This document shows positions 34,681 to 43,515 of a stretch of DNA of 64,000 nucleotides, one piece after another. The translations under genes and the position numbers were made by a program. The stretch is from positions 248,001-312,000 of the forward strand of contig CALFXJ010000006.1 of the NCBI GenBank assembly GCA_937958105.1. Direction: 5' to 3'. The DNA comes from an uncultured Cellvibrio sp. GTDB taxonomy: Bacteria > Pseudomonadota > Gammaproteobacteria > Pseudomonadales > Cellvibrionaceae. Every line of letters starts with the position of its first letter. The stretch's first letter is position 1. Below the pieces are notes generated by a model. The model was not told the DNA's origin, ran no database searches, and worked only from the letters and a program-made list of their open reading frames with translations.

Positions 34681-37605
34681 TCACAGGGTTTTGAGGACCA
34701 GGCCTAAATTATCGAGGGTCGTCCGTTCCCCGTTGTGGCTCACCACCGCGACGCTGGCCTTCTCAGGCCGCAGGTAGGTGGCTGCGACCCGCTGAAGATC
34801 GGCCAAGGTCACCGCCAGTACTCGATTGCGGAACTGTTCCCGCTTCTCGCGGGTGCGACCAAAGAGTTCCGCATGGTAGGTACTCTTTGCCTCACCAGCC
34901 GGTGAACCGGGCTTATCAATACTGCCGATGACCCCGAGGATTGCTTCTTCAACGGACTGCCAGTCGTGCGAGCCGCTTTGAAGCCAGTCGAGCACCGCAT
35001 CAAAATCATTCAATGTGTCGGTCAGGCGCGGATCCCGGTAAGAGTAGAAACGGAATGCAGCACTGTGATTATCTTGATTGGCTCCTCCGCCGTAGGCGCC
35101 ACCCTGCTCGCGAATCGTGCGATGCAGGAACCCGTTACGCAGGAACCCTCCCAACACGGTCAGCACTGCGGCATCCGGGTGATCAGCCGGTACAGTGGGG
35201 TAGGCTTTTACACAGAAATTTACCTGAGTATTAGTAAGCCAGGCTTCCTGGATCTGCTCGTTCACCGGCGGCAGGACGAAGGGTTTGAAGTCAGCGGGTG
35301 GTATATGGGCCGGCCAGCGCTGCTGGAGATCAACCAGATAATCGTCAAGATGCTCCTGTTCGCCGACCAGCAGAAATTGTCTGGGAGCCTCCAGTATCAA
35401 TTGATGGATCCGGGAGAGTTTGCTCGCATAGGCTTCCAGCTGGCGCTCGTCGTCGAGGCTGTTGTCCAGTGCCTTCAATGCCTGAATACCTGCCAGTCCG
35501 CTTAATTCGTGTGTCAATCTTGCTGCGGGGCTCATCCCGGCGCAGGCAGCAGCCATGGCCAGGCTGTGTCCATTGCCGGTGACACTTTGTTCGCGCCGCG
35601 CCCGTGCCTGGGCCACCAGTTCCCGCAGGCGGCTCAATTCATCAAAGCGGACCTGGGTGAGGGTGGCGTGCATAAGGTCGCTCATGGCGCCGCTGTTGCG
35701 GGTAAGTGCTTTGGCAGAGAGGGTCAGATAGGCGTCTATCGCCTGCACGTCGTCACCGCTGCCGCGCACACTGCTGAATGCATTGATGGAACCTACCACT
35801 TCTGCCTGCCAGCGCTGCGTGGCCAGATAATCTTTATCACCGACGCCCAGCTCGGTTACAGCCATGCAATACAACGGCAATAAAGACTTCAGTTCTTCAT
35901 CCAGGGCTGGCATCTTGCAGGTGATCTGCTGGTAAACCAGGCCGTTGGTACCGGCACTGTACCGGCGCAGGGGGTAGCCATTGAAGGTCTCGTGGCTGCC
36001 GCCGATGTAGTGCAGCTGCGGGGGGATATCTTCGAGGCCCACTTTCGGCAGAATGCTCTCATCGTCTTTCCGCAACTGCCGGGCCTGGAGGGCATGGCTT
36101 CGTTCAATGATGGCCTGCTTATCGGCGTCGCTCAGCTGACTCTTCAGGTCCGCGAGGCGGGCGAGTTCGGCTTCCTTGATACGCTGGTTCATCTCCGGGT
36201 CGGGACGGAGCGTCAGACGGACCTGGTGGGGATTGTCGAGCAGAAGTTTACGCGCCAGCTTCTGAATAAAATCCGGCTGCTGAATCTTGTTTCTCAGGTC
36301 AGTCAGTGCTGTGTCCAAGTCGAGCAGCGCGATTGGGTCTCCACGATGGGTAGCGGCGGTAAGGCTGGTCATGATCAGCTGCAGGCCATAGGGATAGCCG
36401 TCACCACCGACTTCACGTTGTTGCAGTTCCAGTTGATGCAGAGAGGCCTCGAGCAGCTGCTGGGGTACACCTTCATCTGCCACCCGGCGCAGGGTATCGA
36501 GGATCAACTGTTCGATCTTGTCCACGTCTTCCAGTGCACAGCCTTCGAGGCCGCAGACAAACGCAATTTCATGCTGGGAATCATCCATCCCGCACAGGGG
36601 CGAGGGCGCTTGACCCAGATCCGTGGTTTCCAGGGCCTGCTGCAGTGGCGAGGCGCTGTTGTCCAGCAGGACGTTGGAGAGCAGGTGGGCCTCCAGGCTT
36701 TCCGCCAGGTTGGTGGTTTTGCCCAGCAACCAGGCCATGACCACATGAGTCTTGTGGCTCAGGTCCTCTCCCTCGCTCTCATCCAGCGGATAGGCTTCTT
36801 CTACCTTGATGGGTGAGTGGTAGCGCTTCTCAGCCGGCACACTGATAACACTGTCCAGTCGTTCAAAGCGCGACAGGGCCTGGGCCTCAAAGCGGGCTTG
36901 ATGGGTGGCCGCCGGAATATCCCCATAGGTCATGAAGATGGCATTGCTGGGATGATAGTGAGTCTTGTAGAAATGCTTGAGCTGCTCATAGGTCAGGTCC
37001 GGAATATGTTCCGGCGAGCCGCCACTGTTGTAGTGATAGGTGGTGCTGGGATACAGGTATTTACAGAGTGTGTGCCACAGCTGAGAGGTGACGGAGCTCA
37101 TCGCCCCTTTCATCTCGTTATAGACCACACCTTTGAACACCAGCTCTGAGTCCGGGTTATCGGTCTCAGCGAATTCAATGCGATGGCCTTCCTGGGCAAA
37201 ATCCAGCTCGTCAAGGCGCGAGAAAAACACCGCGTCGAGGTAAACATCCAACAGATTGTTAAAGTCCTTGAGGTTCTGACTGGCAAAGGGGTACGCGGTC
37301 CAGTCAGAACTGGTGAAGGCATTCATAAACGTATTCAGAGAACGACGGACCATCATAAAGAAAGGATCGCGGACCGGATAACGCTCACTGCCGCACAGTG
37401 CCGTGTGCTCAAGAATATGGGCCACGCCGGTGGAATCATGGGGTACGGTACGCAGGGCAACCAGGAAGACGTTCTCGTTATTGTCCGCGGCAAGGTGGAT
37501 GTGCTGGGCGCCAGTAACCTTATGGCGATATTCTTCTACCCGAATCTTCAGGGCATCAATATGTTGGCTGCGCAGTAACTCAAAACTTGGGTGGGCAATA
37601 GTCAT
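34681..37605 (-). CDS. M16C family zinc metallopeptidase, presequence-protease-like
   Basis: A 974-residue insulinase-family peptidase of the PreP type, which degrades short peptides. The inverted zinc motif is HILEH (His63, Glu66, His67), followed by CGSERYPVRDPFFMM, characteristic of this subfamily. The glutamate that completes the site lies downstream in the NEMKGAM region. The length matches four M16 half-domains in one chain. No signal peptide is seen, so it should be cytoplasmic. Codon use resembles the neighbours; the gene is monocistronic. Confidence 0.94.
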   Translation of the reverse strand: MTIAHPSFELLRSQHIDALKIRVEEYRHKVTGAQHIHLAADNNENVFLVALRTVPHDSTGVAHILEHTALCGSERYPVRDPFFMMVRRSLNTFMNAFTSSDWTAYPFASQNLKDFNNLLDVYLDAVFFSRLDELDFAQEGHRIEFAETDNPDSELVFKGVVYNEMKGAMSSVTSQLWHTLCKYLYPSTTYHYNSGGSPEHIPDLTYEQLKHFYKTHYHPSNAIFMTYGDIPAATHQARFEAQALSRFERLDSVISVPAEKRYHSPIKVEEAYPLDESEGEDLSHKTHVVMAWLLGKTTNLAESLEAHLLSNVLLDNSASPLQQALETTDLGQAPSPLCGMDDSQHEIAFVCGLEGCALEDVDKIEQLILDTLRRVADEGVPQQLLEASLHQLELQQREVGGDGYPYGLQLIMTSLTAATHRGDPIALLDLDTALTDLRNKIQQPDFIQKLARKLLLDNPHQVRLTLRPDPEMNQRIKEAELARLADLKSQLSDADKQAIIERSHALQARQLRKDDESILPKVGLEDIPPQLHYIGGSHETFNGYPLRRYSAGTNGLVYQQITCKMPALDEELKSLLPLYCMAVTELGVGDKDYLATQRWQAEVVGSINAFSSVRGSGDDVQAIDAYLTLSAKALTRNSGAMSDLMHATLTQVRFDELSRLRELVAQARARREQSVTGNGHSLAMAAACAGMSPAARLTHELSGLAGIQALKALDNSLDDERQLEAYASKLSRIHQLILEAPRQFLLVGEQEHLDDYLVDLQQRWPAHIPPADFKPFVLPPVNEQIQEAWLTNTQVNFCVKAYPTVPADHPDAAVLTVLGGFLRNGFLHRTIREQGGAYGGGANQDNHSAAFRFYSYRDPRLTDTLNDFDAVLDWLQSGSHDWQSVEEAILGVIGSIDKPGSPAGEAKSTYHAELFGRTREKREQFRNRVLAVTLADLQRVAATYLRPEKASVAVVSHNGERTTLDNLGLVLKTL

Positions 37606-37653
37606 AAAACGCTCGAGATCCTGTAGGTAAAGACGGTTGGGAAGCAGCCCATG

Positions 37654-38265
37654 TCAACGAGGCGGCATAAACGCCAGCTGCTGTCGCACAAATCCTTTAA
37701 AAGCATCTAACAGCGGAGCGTAATCCACCTGGGCATCTTCCAATTGCCGTAAAGCGTAACAACTTGCTTCCAGTGTGGAAAGCTGATTGTCTTTATGCGC
37801 CTTACGAATGGAATAGGCTGTAGGTGGACACTCTGACAACGATAAGCGGGGGAGTGTTTGCAAAACCGGATTCAGGTACAGCATCTTGCGGCTCTTACGC
37901 CAGGTGCCGTCTATTACGATCAGGCGAAGCTTTTCCGGGACGGGGAGGGGTGGTACTGGTGCTGGCTGTGCAACAGAGAGAGTATCATCCGGTGTAGGTG
38001 GATAAAGCAGAAGGTTGATCTTGTGGTCCCGCGCCAGCAGGCTGGTTAAAAAATCATCGGAAAAGTCTTCTCCCTCGATGATGGCGCTGTTGCGCAGGCT
38101 CAACTGCAGCAGACGTGCGGTATTCTTTGCGTTGGCTGTCTCCAGGGGATGCTGCAGGATGAGCACTTCGACCCGGTTAGGTACAGATACCACCCACTGG
38201 CACAGGCATGTGCGCTGCGGTCGCTGACAGCGGAGGCAGTAGGAACGTTCAGCTTTGGCAGTCAT
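37654..38265 (-). CDS. tapT: DTW-domain tRNA-uridine aminocarboxypropyltransferase
   Basis: A 203-residue enzyme of the DTW family, which makes acp3U in the variable loop of certain tRNAs (E. coli TapT/YfiP). It has a likely zinc site CLRCQRPQRTCLC near the start, HPLETANAKNTARL, the DGTW motif (here VIDGTWRKSRKM) and YSIRKAHKDNQLSTLEA. I start at ATG 38265, which overlaps the upstream GIY-YIG gene by 17 bp; a much longer frame from 38526 lacks family features. The symbol is assigned by domain only; specificity is inferred. Confidence 0.85.
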   Translation of the reverse strand: MTAKAERSYCLRCQRPQRTCLCQWVVSVPNRVEVLILQHPLETANAKNTARLLQLSLRNSAIIEGEDFSDDFLTSLLARDHKINLLLYPPTPDDTLSVAQPAPVPPLPVPEKLRLIVIDGTWRKSRKMLYLNPVLQTLPRLSLSECPPTAYSIRKAHKDNQLSTLEASCYALRQLEDAQVDYAPLLDAFKGFVRQQLAFMPPR

Positions 38266-38584
38266 GATGGAAGACGAGATTGAGTTCATCCAGATGGAGG
38301 CGCTGCTCAAGGGATTGCTGCAGCAAGAGTTGCTCCTTGGCGCGGCGGGATAACTGCTTAAGTGCCGCTTCCCGTTTGCTTGCGGTGCTGCGATCCGGGT
38401 AGGGTTCCAGCAGGCATAAACGTACCGGTTTACGTCCACGAAAGTACCGCGCTCCAGCCTTGCCGGTGCTATGCTCGCGCCACCGGCGCCGGATGTTGGT
38501 GGTGATACCAGTGTACAGCTGATCATCGGAGCTGCGAATCATGTAAACCCACCAGCTGCTCTCGGCTATTAATTCACAGGTCAT
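38249..38584 (-). CDS. GIY-YIG nuclease-like protein (YhbQ/UPF0213 type)
   Basis: A 111-residue protein with a single GIY-YIG domain: WWVYMIRSSDDQLYTGITTNIRRRWREHSTGKAGARYFRGR, retaining the tyrosines, arginine and later glutamate (ASKREAALKQL). Members of this small class are thought to act on DNA but their cellular role is unsettled. It overlaps the DTW gene by 17 bp, so the two are translationally coupled. It diverges from the nucleotide hydrolase gene, with only 35 bp between start codons. Confidence 0.87.
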   Translation of the reverse strand: MTCELIAESSWWVYMIRSSDDQLYTGITTNIRRRWREHSTGKAGARYFRGRKPVRLCLLEPYPDRSTASKREAALKQLSRRAKEQLLLQQSLEQRLHLDELNLVFHHDCQS

Positions 38585-38619
38585 TGGATCAACAAGATGT
38601 CTTCGCGGTTAAGGTGAGA

Positions 38620-38943
38620 ATGTCCATGAACCAGCACACATTGAATCTGACTCAGATAAACCAGGCATTTCGCCAGCGTGCAGCCCTCAAAGGCTGGGAA
38701 GCATACCATACCCCCAAAAACCTCGCCGCGGCGGTTGCCGTGGAGGCCGCCGAATTGCTGGAAATTTTTCAATGGTTGACCGATGAGCAGGCGCAACAGA
38801 TTAAAGACAGCGTGGAAGACAAGCAGCGTGTCGCGGATGAGGTTGCAGATATTGTGATGTATCTCACCGAGTTATGCAGGCGACTCGACATTGATATGTC
38901 AGTCGCTGTTGATGAAAAAATTGATAAGAACGCAGCGCGTTAA
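38620..38943 (+). CDS. MazG-like nucleotide pyrophosphohydrolase
   Basis: A 107-residue all-alpha NTP pyrophosphatase similar to dCTPase/RS21-C6. The metal-binding glutamates and aspartates lie in the conserved set AVEAAELLEIFQW and RVADEVADIVMYLTEL. It probably cleans modified nucleotides. The frame is open to 38584 but GGTGAG just upstream favours ATG 38620; ATG 38626 is another option. cmoM follows after 20 bp, so the two are probably cotranscribed. Confidence 0.88.
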   Translation: MSMNQHTLNLTQINQAFRQRAALKGWEAYHTPKNLAAAVAVEAAELLEIFQWLTDEQAQQIKDSVEDKQRVADEVADIVMYLTELCRRLDIDMSVAVDEKIDKNAAR

Positions 38944-38963
38944 TTGAAAGGTAGTCGTAATCC

Positions 38964-39764
38964 ATGGCTAAACAAGATGCTGCGCAAGATCGCAACTTTG
39001 ATGATCTCGCCGGGCGGTTTAAAAAGAACATATATGGGGGCTTAAAGGGGGCTGTACGGCTTGCGGTCCTGCAGCGGGATTTTACCGAAGCCATCCCCGA
39101 ACTACTGATGCCCGATAAACCTCTGCGAATTCTCGACGCGGGCGGCGGACAAGGGCAGTTTTCATTGAGGCTGGCACAAGCGGGGCACCAGGTAGTGCTG
39201 TGTGATATTTCTGCTGAGATGTTAAAGCTAGCCCGTGAGCAGGTGGAGGAGGCAGGTCTCTCGCAGAGCGTGAGTCTGGTACATTGCGCTATCCAGGAGC
39301 TCACGAGTCATATTGCTGATGATCAATTCGATCTCGTGTTGTGTCACGCGGTGATGGAGTGGATGGCGGAGCCGCAGTCACTCCTGCCATGCCTGCATCG
39401 TTACATCAAACCCGGCGGCTGGCTGTCGCTCACCTATTACAACCGCCACTCACTGATCTTCAAAAATTTACTGCGCGCGAATTTCAAAAAAATCATCGCG
39501 CAGGATTTCCGGGGAGCCAAAGGCAGTCTCACCCCTATTAATCCGCTGGAGCCGGACCAGGTAGATGCGTGGTTGAGTGATTTGCCGCTGTCAGTGGCAG
39601 CACGCAGCGGTATAAGGGTGTTTCACGATTATATTCTGGATGGGGAGCTGCGCGAGCGGGCACCGGAAGATTTGATTACTTTGGAACTGAGATTTTCCCG
39701 GCAGGAACCCTACCGCTCCCTCGGGCGTTATATTCACGTACTGGCGAGAGATGTAACCCGCTAG
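38964..39764 (+). CDS. cmoM: tRNA cmo5U carboxyl methyltransferase CmoM
   Basis: A 266-residue SAM-dependent methyltransferase that converts cmo5U34 to mcmo5U34 in tRNA. It opens with the family marker QDRNFDDLAGRFKKNIYGG, contains SAM motif ILDAGGGQGQFS, and closes with FSRQEPYRSLGRYIHVLAR, all close to the E. coli protein (formerly SmtA). The cmoA/cmoB genes needed to make its substrate are not in this window. It runs toward a convergent J-protein gene 15 bp away. Confidence 0.94.
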   Translation: MAKQDAAQDRNFDDLAGRFKKNIYGGLKGAVRLAVLQRDFTEAIPELLMPDKPLRILDAGGGQGQFSLRLAQAGHQVVLCDISAEMLKLAREQVEEAGLSQSVSLVHCAIQELTSHIADDQFDLVLCHAVMEWMAEPQSLLPCLHRYIKPGGWLSLTYYNRHSLIFKNLLRANFKKIIAQDFRGAKGSLTPINPLEPDQVDAWLSDLPLSVAARSGIRVFHDYILDGELRERAPEDLITLELRFSRQEPYRSLGRYIHVLARDVTR

Positions 39765-39779
39765 CGCAACATCGGAGAT

Positions 39780-40286
39780 CTACTGTTTTTCAATACGCTT
39801 TAACAACAGATCCCGGGCCAGGTTGACCCGCGAGGCGAGGTAATCATTCCCACCACGGTCCGGGTGCAGCTTCTGAATAAGGCGGCGATGGGCATCATTG
39901 ACCATCTCCACAGTAATGTCACTGAGACTGCCTTTAAGCCCGAGGATGTCCTGTGCTTCCCGGACGTCCATCGCGGATTGCTGCACCGGATGATGGGATT
40001 GCTGCTGCTCGCCAGTGTGCTGCTGATTTTTGCGTTTAAGCCAAAAGGGCAGCAGTTGTATTCCAACGCCCAGCAGACCACGCATAAATGGAAGGAGGGC
40101 GCCAATCAATGCAAACAGCCAGTGCATCCGTCCGGTAACGGCCATCATGATCATCATGAGCAGCAGGCCCCCAATGGCGCTGCGGAGCAGAATTTTACGA
40201 CGCTCCTTCGGCCCCAGTCGTTTAAATTTCTGATAACCCCAGAAAGCCCCGATTATCAACAGAATTAACAAAATACTTTGTAGCAT
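39780..40286 (-). CDS. Membrane-anchored J-domain protein
   Basis: A 168-residue DnaJ-type co-chaperone of class III. Two or three hydrophobic helices occupy residues 1-77 (ILLILLIIGAFWGYQ, AIGGLLLMMIMMAVTG, LFALIGALLPFMRGLLGVG). A glutamine/histidine-rich linker (NQQHTGEQQQSHHPVQQ) joins to a C-terminal J domain at about 110-168 with an intact HPD (LHPDRGGNDY), which should stimulate DnaK in the cytoplasm near the membrane. ATG 40286 is used; a TTG one codon earlier is also in frame. Confidence 0.86.
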   Translation of the reverse strand: MLQSILLILLIIGAFWGYQKFKRLGPKERRKILLRSAIGGLLLMMIMMAVTGRMHWLFALIGALLPFMRGLLGVGIQLLPFWLKRKNQQHTGEQQQSHHPVQQSAMDVREAQDILGLKGSLSDITVEMVNDAHRRLIQKLHPDRGGNDYLASRVNLARDLLLKRIEKQ

Positions 40287-40508
40287 CAAGCCAGCCTGTG
40301 GTTGCGATCATGAGCGGGGATTATAGCGGTGCTCCGGTGACTTTTGCAGCTATGCGCCATTCTGATACGGAGCGAACCTACCCATAGTAAAGGTGGAACC
40401 AATCTGATTGTGCAGGTCTATTGCAAAAGACGGTCGAACTGTCTGCTGCCACCCCGGTTAACTGCGGGCTGCGGTACCCGAATAACGAGCTGCCTCAAGG
40501 ACCTTACT

Positions 40509-41027
40509 ATGAAAAAAATAATGACAGCCCTCTTGGTTGTAGGTGTTGTTTTTCTCCAGGCCTGCAGCCATCTGCCGGAAAACATCAAGCCGGTATCCGA
40601 CTTTGAACTCAATCGCTATCTTGGCACCTGGTATGAAATTGCACGCCTGAATCATTCTTTTGAGCGCGGGCTGGAGCAGGTGACCGCAGAGTATTCCCTG
40701 AGGGACGATGGGGGTGTGAAGGTTGTCAATCGCGGATTTAACACCAGAAAACAGGCCTGGAAAGAAGCCACCGGGAAAGCCTATTTTGTCGGCGATGAAA
40801 ATATTGGCCAGTTAAAGGTCTCGTTCTTCGGACCGTTTTACGGTGGTTACAACATCATCGCTTTGGACGAAGCCTATCAATATGCCATGGTATGCGGACC
40901 GGATCGATCCTATCTTTGGATATTGGCCCGTACACCAGACCTGGACTCCTCAGTGTTGAACGATCTGGTCAGGGCTGCCGAGGGTCTCGGGTTCGCCACC
41001 GATCGGCTCATTTACGTGAAGCATTGA
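40509..41027 (+). CDS. blc: Outer-membrane lipocalin (Blc-like lipoprotein)
   Basis: A 172-residue lipoprotein of the bacterial lipocalin family, binding lysophospholipids or fatty acids at the outer membrane. The lipobox is LQAC, with lipidated Cys19. The lipocalin signature is FELNRYLGTWYEIARLNHSFERG and the barrel ends with ILARTPDLDSSVLNDLV. AAGGA precedes ATG 40509 by 6 bases. The frame is open to 40344 but that part is not signal-like. In E. coli the homologue is stress-induced; no control element is recognised here. Confidence 0.94.
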   Translation: MKKIMTALLVVGVVFLQACSHLPENIKPVSDFELNRYLGTWYEIARLNHSFERGLEQVTAEYSLRDDGGVKVVNRGFNTRKQAWKEATGKAYFVGDENIGQLKVSFFGPFYGGYNIIALDEAYQYAMVCGPDRSYLWILARTPDLDSSVLNDLVRAAEGLGFATDRLIYVKH

Positions 41028-41153
41028 CGGGTTGACCGGCGTCTCACTGTCATCCACATACCAATTATTTATTAGGCTTCCACGGCATTTTTCGCTATGC
41101 TCGCGGGCGACTAATAAAAGATCAATTTTCCCTCATTTCTGCAGAGGCTGGCT

Positions 41154-42773
41154 ATGCGTCTCGGTGTTAACAGCAGCGTTATCAGGCTGCGTTCTGTTTT
41201 ATTGTCATGTTTGCTGATGCTGTTGTTGAATGCGTGTGGGGGTGGTAGCAGTGGATCATCAGGGATCAAAAATCCGGTCACTGTCAGCGGCACAGTTACT
41301 TACGATTTTGTTCCCTATCACAGGGATTATGTTGGGCTTGACTATACAGCTATAGAAGTTCGACCGGTTCGCGGAGCTGTGGTGGAATTGGTGGATCGCC
41401 GGAACCGAGCCGTCGCCACGACTTTTACCAATGATGAGGGTTTTTACACCGCAACAGTGGAAGCTGGTTCTGTGCTGCGCGTCCAGGTAAAAGCGCAATT
41501 AAAACGTGATGCGGCACCCGCATGGAATTTCACGGTCAATGACAACACGGACGGGAACCGCTTATATGCCCTGATCGGCAGTGAAGCCAATGTTGGTAAC
41601 GGTAATTCACAACGCAACTTGCATGCGCCCTCAGGCTGGTATGAAGGGACCTACGCTGAGTCTCGCCCCGCAGCGCCATTTGCCATTCTCGATACCATTT
41701 ACACCGGGCTTCAGCAGTTCGTTCAGGCTGGCTACCGCGGAAATTTTCGCTCTCTGGAGGTTCGCTGGAGTGTTAAAAACAACGGAGCCAACGGAGATCT
41801 GTCCCGGGGAGAAATTGGTACCAGTTTTTACGAAGACGGAGCCATCTACCTTCTTGGCGAGGCAGACCAGGATACGGATGAATTCGACACTCACGTAATA
41901 GTTCACGAGTGGGCCCATTATATTGAAGATAACCTGGCACGTTCCGATTCCATCGGCGGATCCCATGAGTATAGGGATTATCTCGATATGCGCGTTGCCT
42001 TTTCTGAAGGATTTGGCAATGCCTTTGCCGCAATGATGCTGGATGATCCCATCTACCGCGACAGCAGTGGCTTCAATCAGTCCTACAGTTTTATGTACGA
42101 TGTCAGCGAGACCAATCATTCGGTCCGCGGGTGGTACAGTGAGTCATCAATTGAATCCGTGCTCTACAACTATTTCATCAGCAGTAACAACAAGACGGCT
42201 AAAGATTTTTCCCCGTTCTTGACCACCTTGACCGACAGTTCTTATTACAGCGCAGAAAGTCTCGTCTCGATATTTCTCTTCGCAGAACGCCTTGTTGCCC
42301 GCTACCCGGCGCACCGGGATTTATTTGAAAGCCTCCTTTATGAGCAGGACATCAACAGCACCCGTCAGTACGGAGAAGGTGAGATCAACAGTGGCAACAA
42401 TGAGATAAACTTGCCGGTCTATAAAAGCCTTTCTCTTGGCAGGCCGCTTAATGTATGCAGCACCTCATTGAATGGCGGATACAACAAACTGGGTGTTAAT
42501 CAGTTTATGCGTTTATCGATCACCCAGAGCGGAAATTACGCGGTAAGAGTTGAGCGCATGGGAGGAGACTTTGTCAGGCAAAGTGATCCTGATTTCTATA
42601 TATACCAGCGCGGGATTCTGGTGGAAAAGGGAGACTCCAACACCGATAACGTGGAGCTGGGTACGGTGTCCCTCCAATCGGGCAATTACATTGTTGAAGT
42701 CACCGATTACGCGCTTACGGGCAGCTCAAGCAATGCCACTACCTGTTTTAACGTTCTTGTCACACGCCAATAA
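41154..42773 (+). CDS. Lipoprotein with predicted zinc metallopeptidase domain and C-terminal PPC domain
   Basis: A 539-residue lipoprotein with lipobox LNAC (Cys28) and a Gly/Ser-rich tether. Residues 40-135 resemble a carboxypeptidase-regulatory-like beta domain (VRGAVVELVDRRNRAVATTFTNDEGFYTATV). A zinc motif HEWAH (His251, Glu252, His255) with a candidate third ligand Glu285 in FSEGFGNAFA makes a gluzincin-like site. The C-terminal 70 residues (RLSITQSGNYAVRVERMGG...GTVSLQSGNYIVEVTDY) look like a pre-peptidase C-terminal domain. No substrate is known. The next lipoprotein gene starts 34 bp on and is probably cotranscribed. Confidence 0.82.
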   Translation: MRLGVNSSVIRLRSVLLSCLLMLLLNACGGGSSGSSGIKNPVTVSGTVTYDFVPYHRDYVGLDYTAIEVRPVRGAVVELVDRRNRAVATTFTNDEGFYTATVEAGSVLRVQVKAQLKRDAAPAWNFTVNDNTDGNRLYALIGSEANVGNGNSQRNLHAPSGWYEGTYAESRPAAPFAILDTIYTGLQQFVQAGYRGNFRSLEVRWSVKNNGANGDLSRGEIGTSFYEDGAIYLLGEADQDTDEFDTHVIVHEWAHYIEDNLARSDSIGGSHEYRDYLDMRVAFSEGFGNAFAAMMLDDPIYRDSSGFNQSYSFMYDVSETNHSVRGWYSESSIESVLYNYFISSNNKTAKDFSPFLTTLTDSSYYSAESLVSIFLFAERLVARYPAHRDLFESLLYEQDINSTRQYGEGEINSGNNEINLPVYKSLSLGRPLNVCSTSLNGGYNKLGVNQFMRLSITQSGNYAVRVERMGGDFVRQSDPDFYIYQRGILVEKGDSNTDNVELGTVSLQSGNYIVEVTDYALTGSSSNATTCFNVLVTRQ

Positions 42774-42807
42774 CCTGTGATCGCTCGCACGAGAGCATGA
42801 GGTAACT

Positions 42808-43389
42808 ATGTTTCGGAAGATGGAAATTTTTTCTTGCCTGCTGCTCAGCGTCCTTCTTATAGGGGGCTGCAGCAATGAAGCGGCATCAACCAAGCCATCA
42901 TTGGACAACGTGCCGGTGGTGGAGCAGCCCTCTGATCATCAAAAGCGCCCGACTGATCACGACAAGACCCACCGTGGCAAACCGGGGGCCGATGTCAAAC
43001 TGCTGGAGAATGTTGTGCACCGCCTTGAGCCAGGGGTAGCAGCCGAGGTGGTTCCTACGCTGACGGCTGATTATCAAGAGGGATTGATGACGGTGAGCCT
43101 CACTGGCAGTGAAGGGCTTCACATCCTGGAAGGAGAGACACACTACACATTTCCTCTGACCCAGCGCAATGAATATCCGCTGCCGCTTCGTTTGCTGGCA
43201 AGCGAGCCGGGACGGTATTACATCCAGATGCAGATCACGGTAGACCAGCAGGGGCGCCGTACCGCAAGAGCGCTTTCGGCAATTGTCCAGGTTGGGGATG
43301 ATGGTAGGACGGAAACAGGACGCCAGAAAGCTGCTGATCCGGGGGATGTGATTCGCCTGCCAGCCAGTGAAACGATCATCCAGCACTGA
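42808..43389 (+). CDS. Lipoprotein of unknown function, partner of the metallopeptidase
   Basis: A 193-residue lipoprotein: signal residues 1-20 and lipobox IGGC (Cys21), then a charged, Lys/His-rich linker (HQKRPTDHDKTHRGK) and a beta-rich domain at about 70-165 (TADYQEGLMTVSLTGSEGLHILEG...YYIQMQITVD). I do not recognise the family; the domain looks like an immunoglobulin-like fold. Because it directly follows the peptidase lipoprotein, a shared role at the outer membrane is likely. Confidence 0.75.
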   Translation: MFRKMEIFSCLLLSVLLIGGCSNEAASTKPSLDNVPVVEQPSDHQKRPTDHDKTHRGKPGADVKLLENVVHRLEPGVAAEVVPTLTADYQEGLMTVSLTGSEGLHILEGETHYTFPLTQRNEYPLPLRLLASEPGRYYIQMQITVDQQGRRTARALSAIVQVGDDGRTETGRQKAADPGDVIRLPASETIIQH

Positions 43390-43465
43390 TCCGCGGTTTA
43401 AATGATAAATCTTCTCATCCATATCCTGTCTCTTCCGCATTCTGGGCTATAATGCCCGCCCCTCC

Positions 43466-43488
43466 GCGGGTGCCAGTGTGGCACCCGC
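43466..43488 (+). terminator. Strong hairpin before aguA
   Basis: Perfect 10-base stem GCGGGTGCCA / TGGCACCCGC with a 3-base loop, followed by TTCTTTATATAT. It is a good terminator for the lipoprotein pair. A TATAAT at 43448-43453 lies just upstream, so if it is the aguA promoter the same hairpin would sit at the 5' end of the aguA mRNA. Confidence 0.65.
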
Positions 43489-43515
43489 TTCTTTATATAT
43501 CGTTGAGGTATGACT

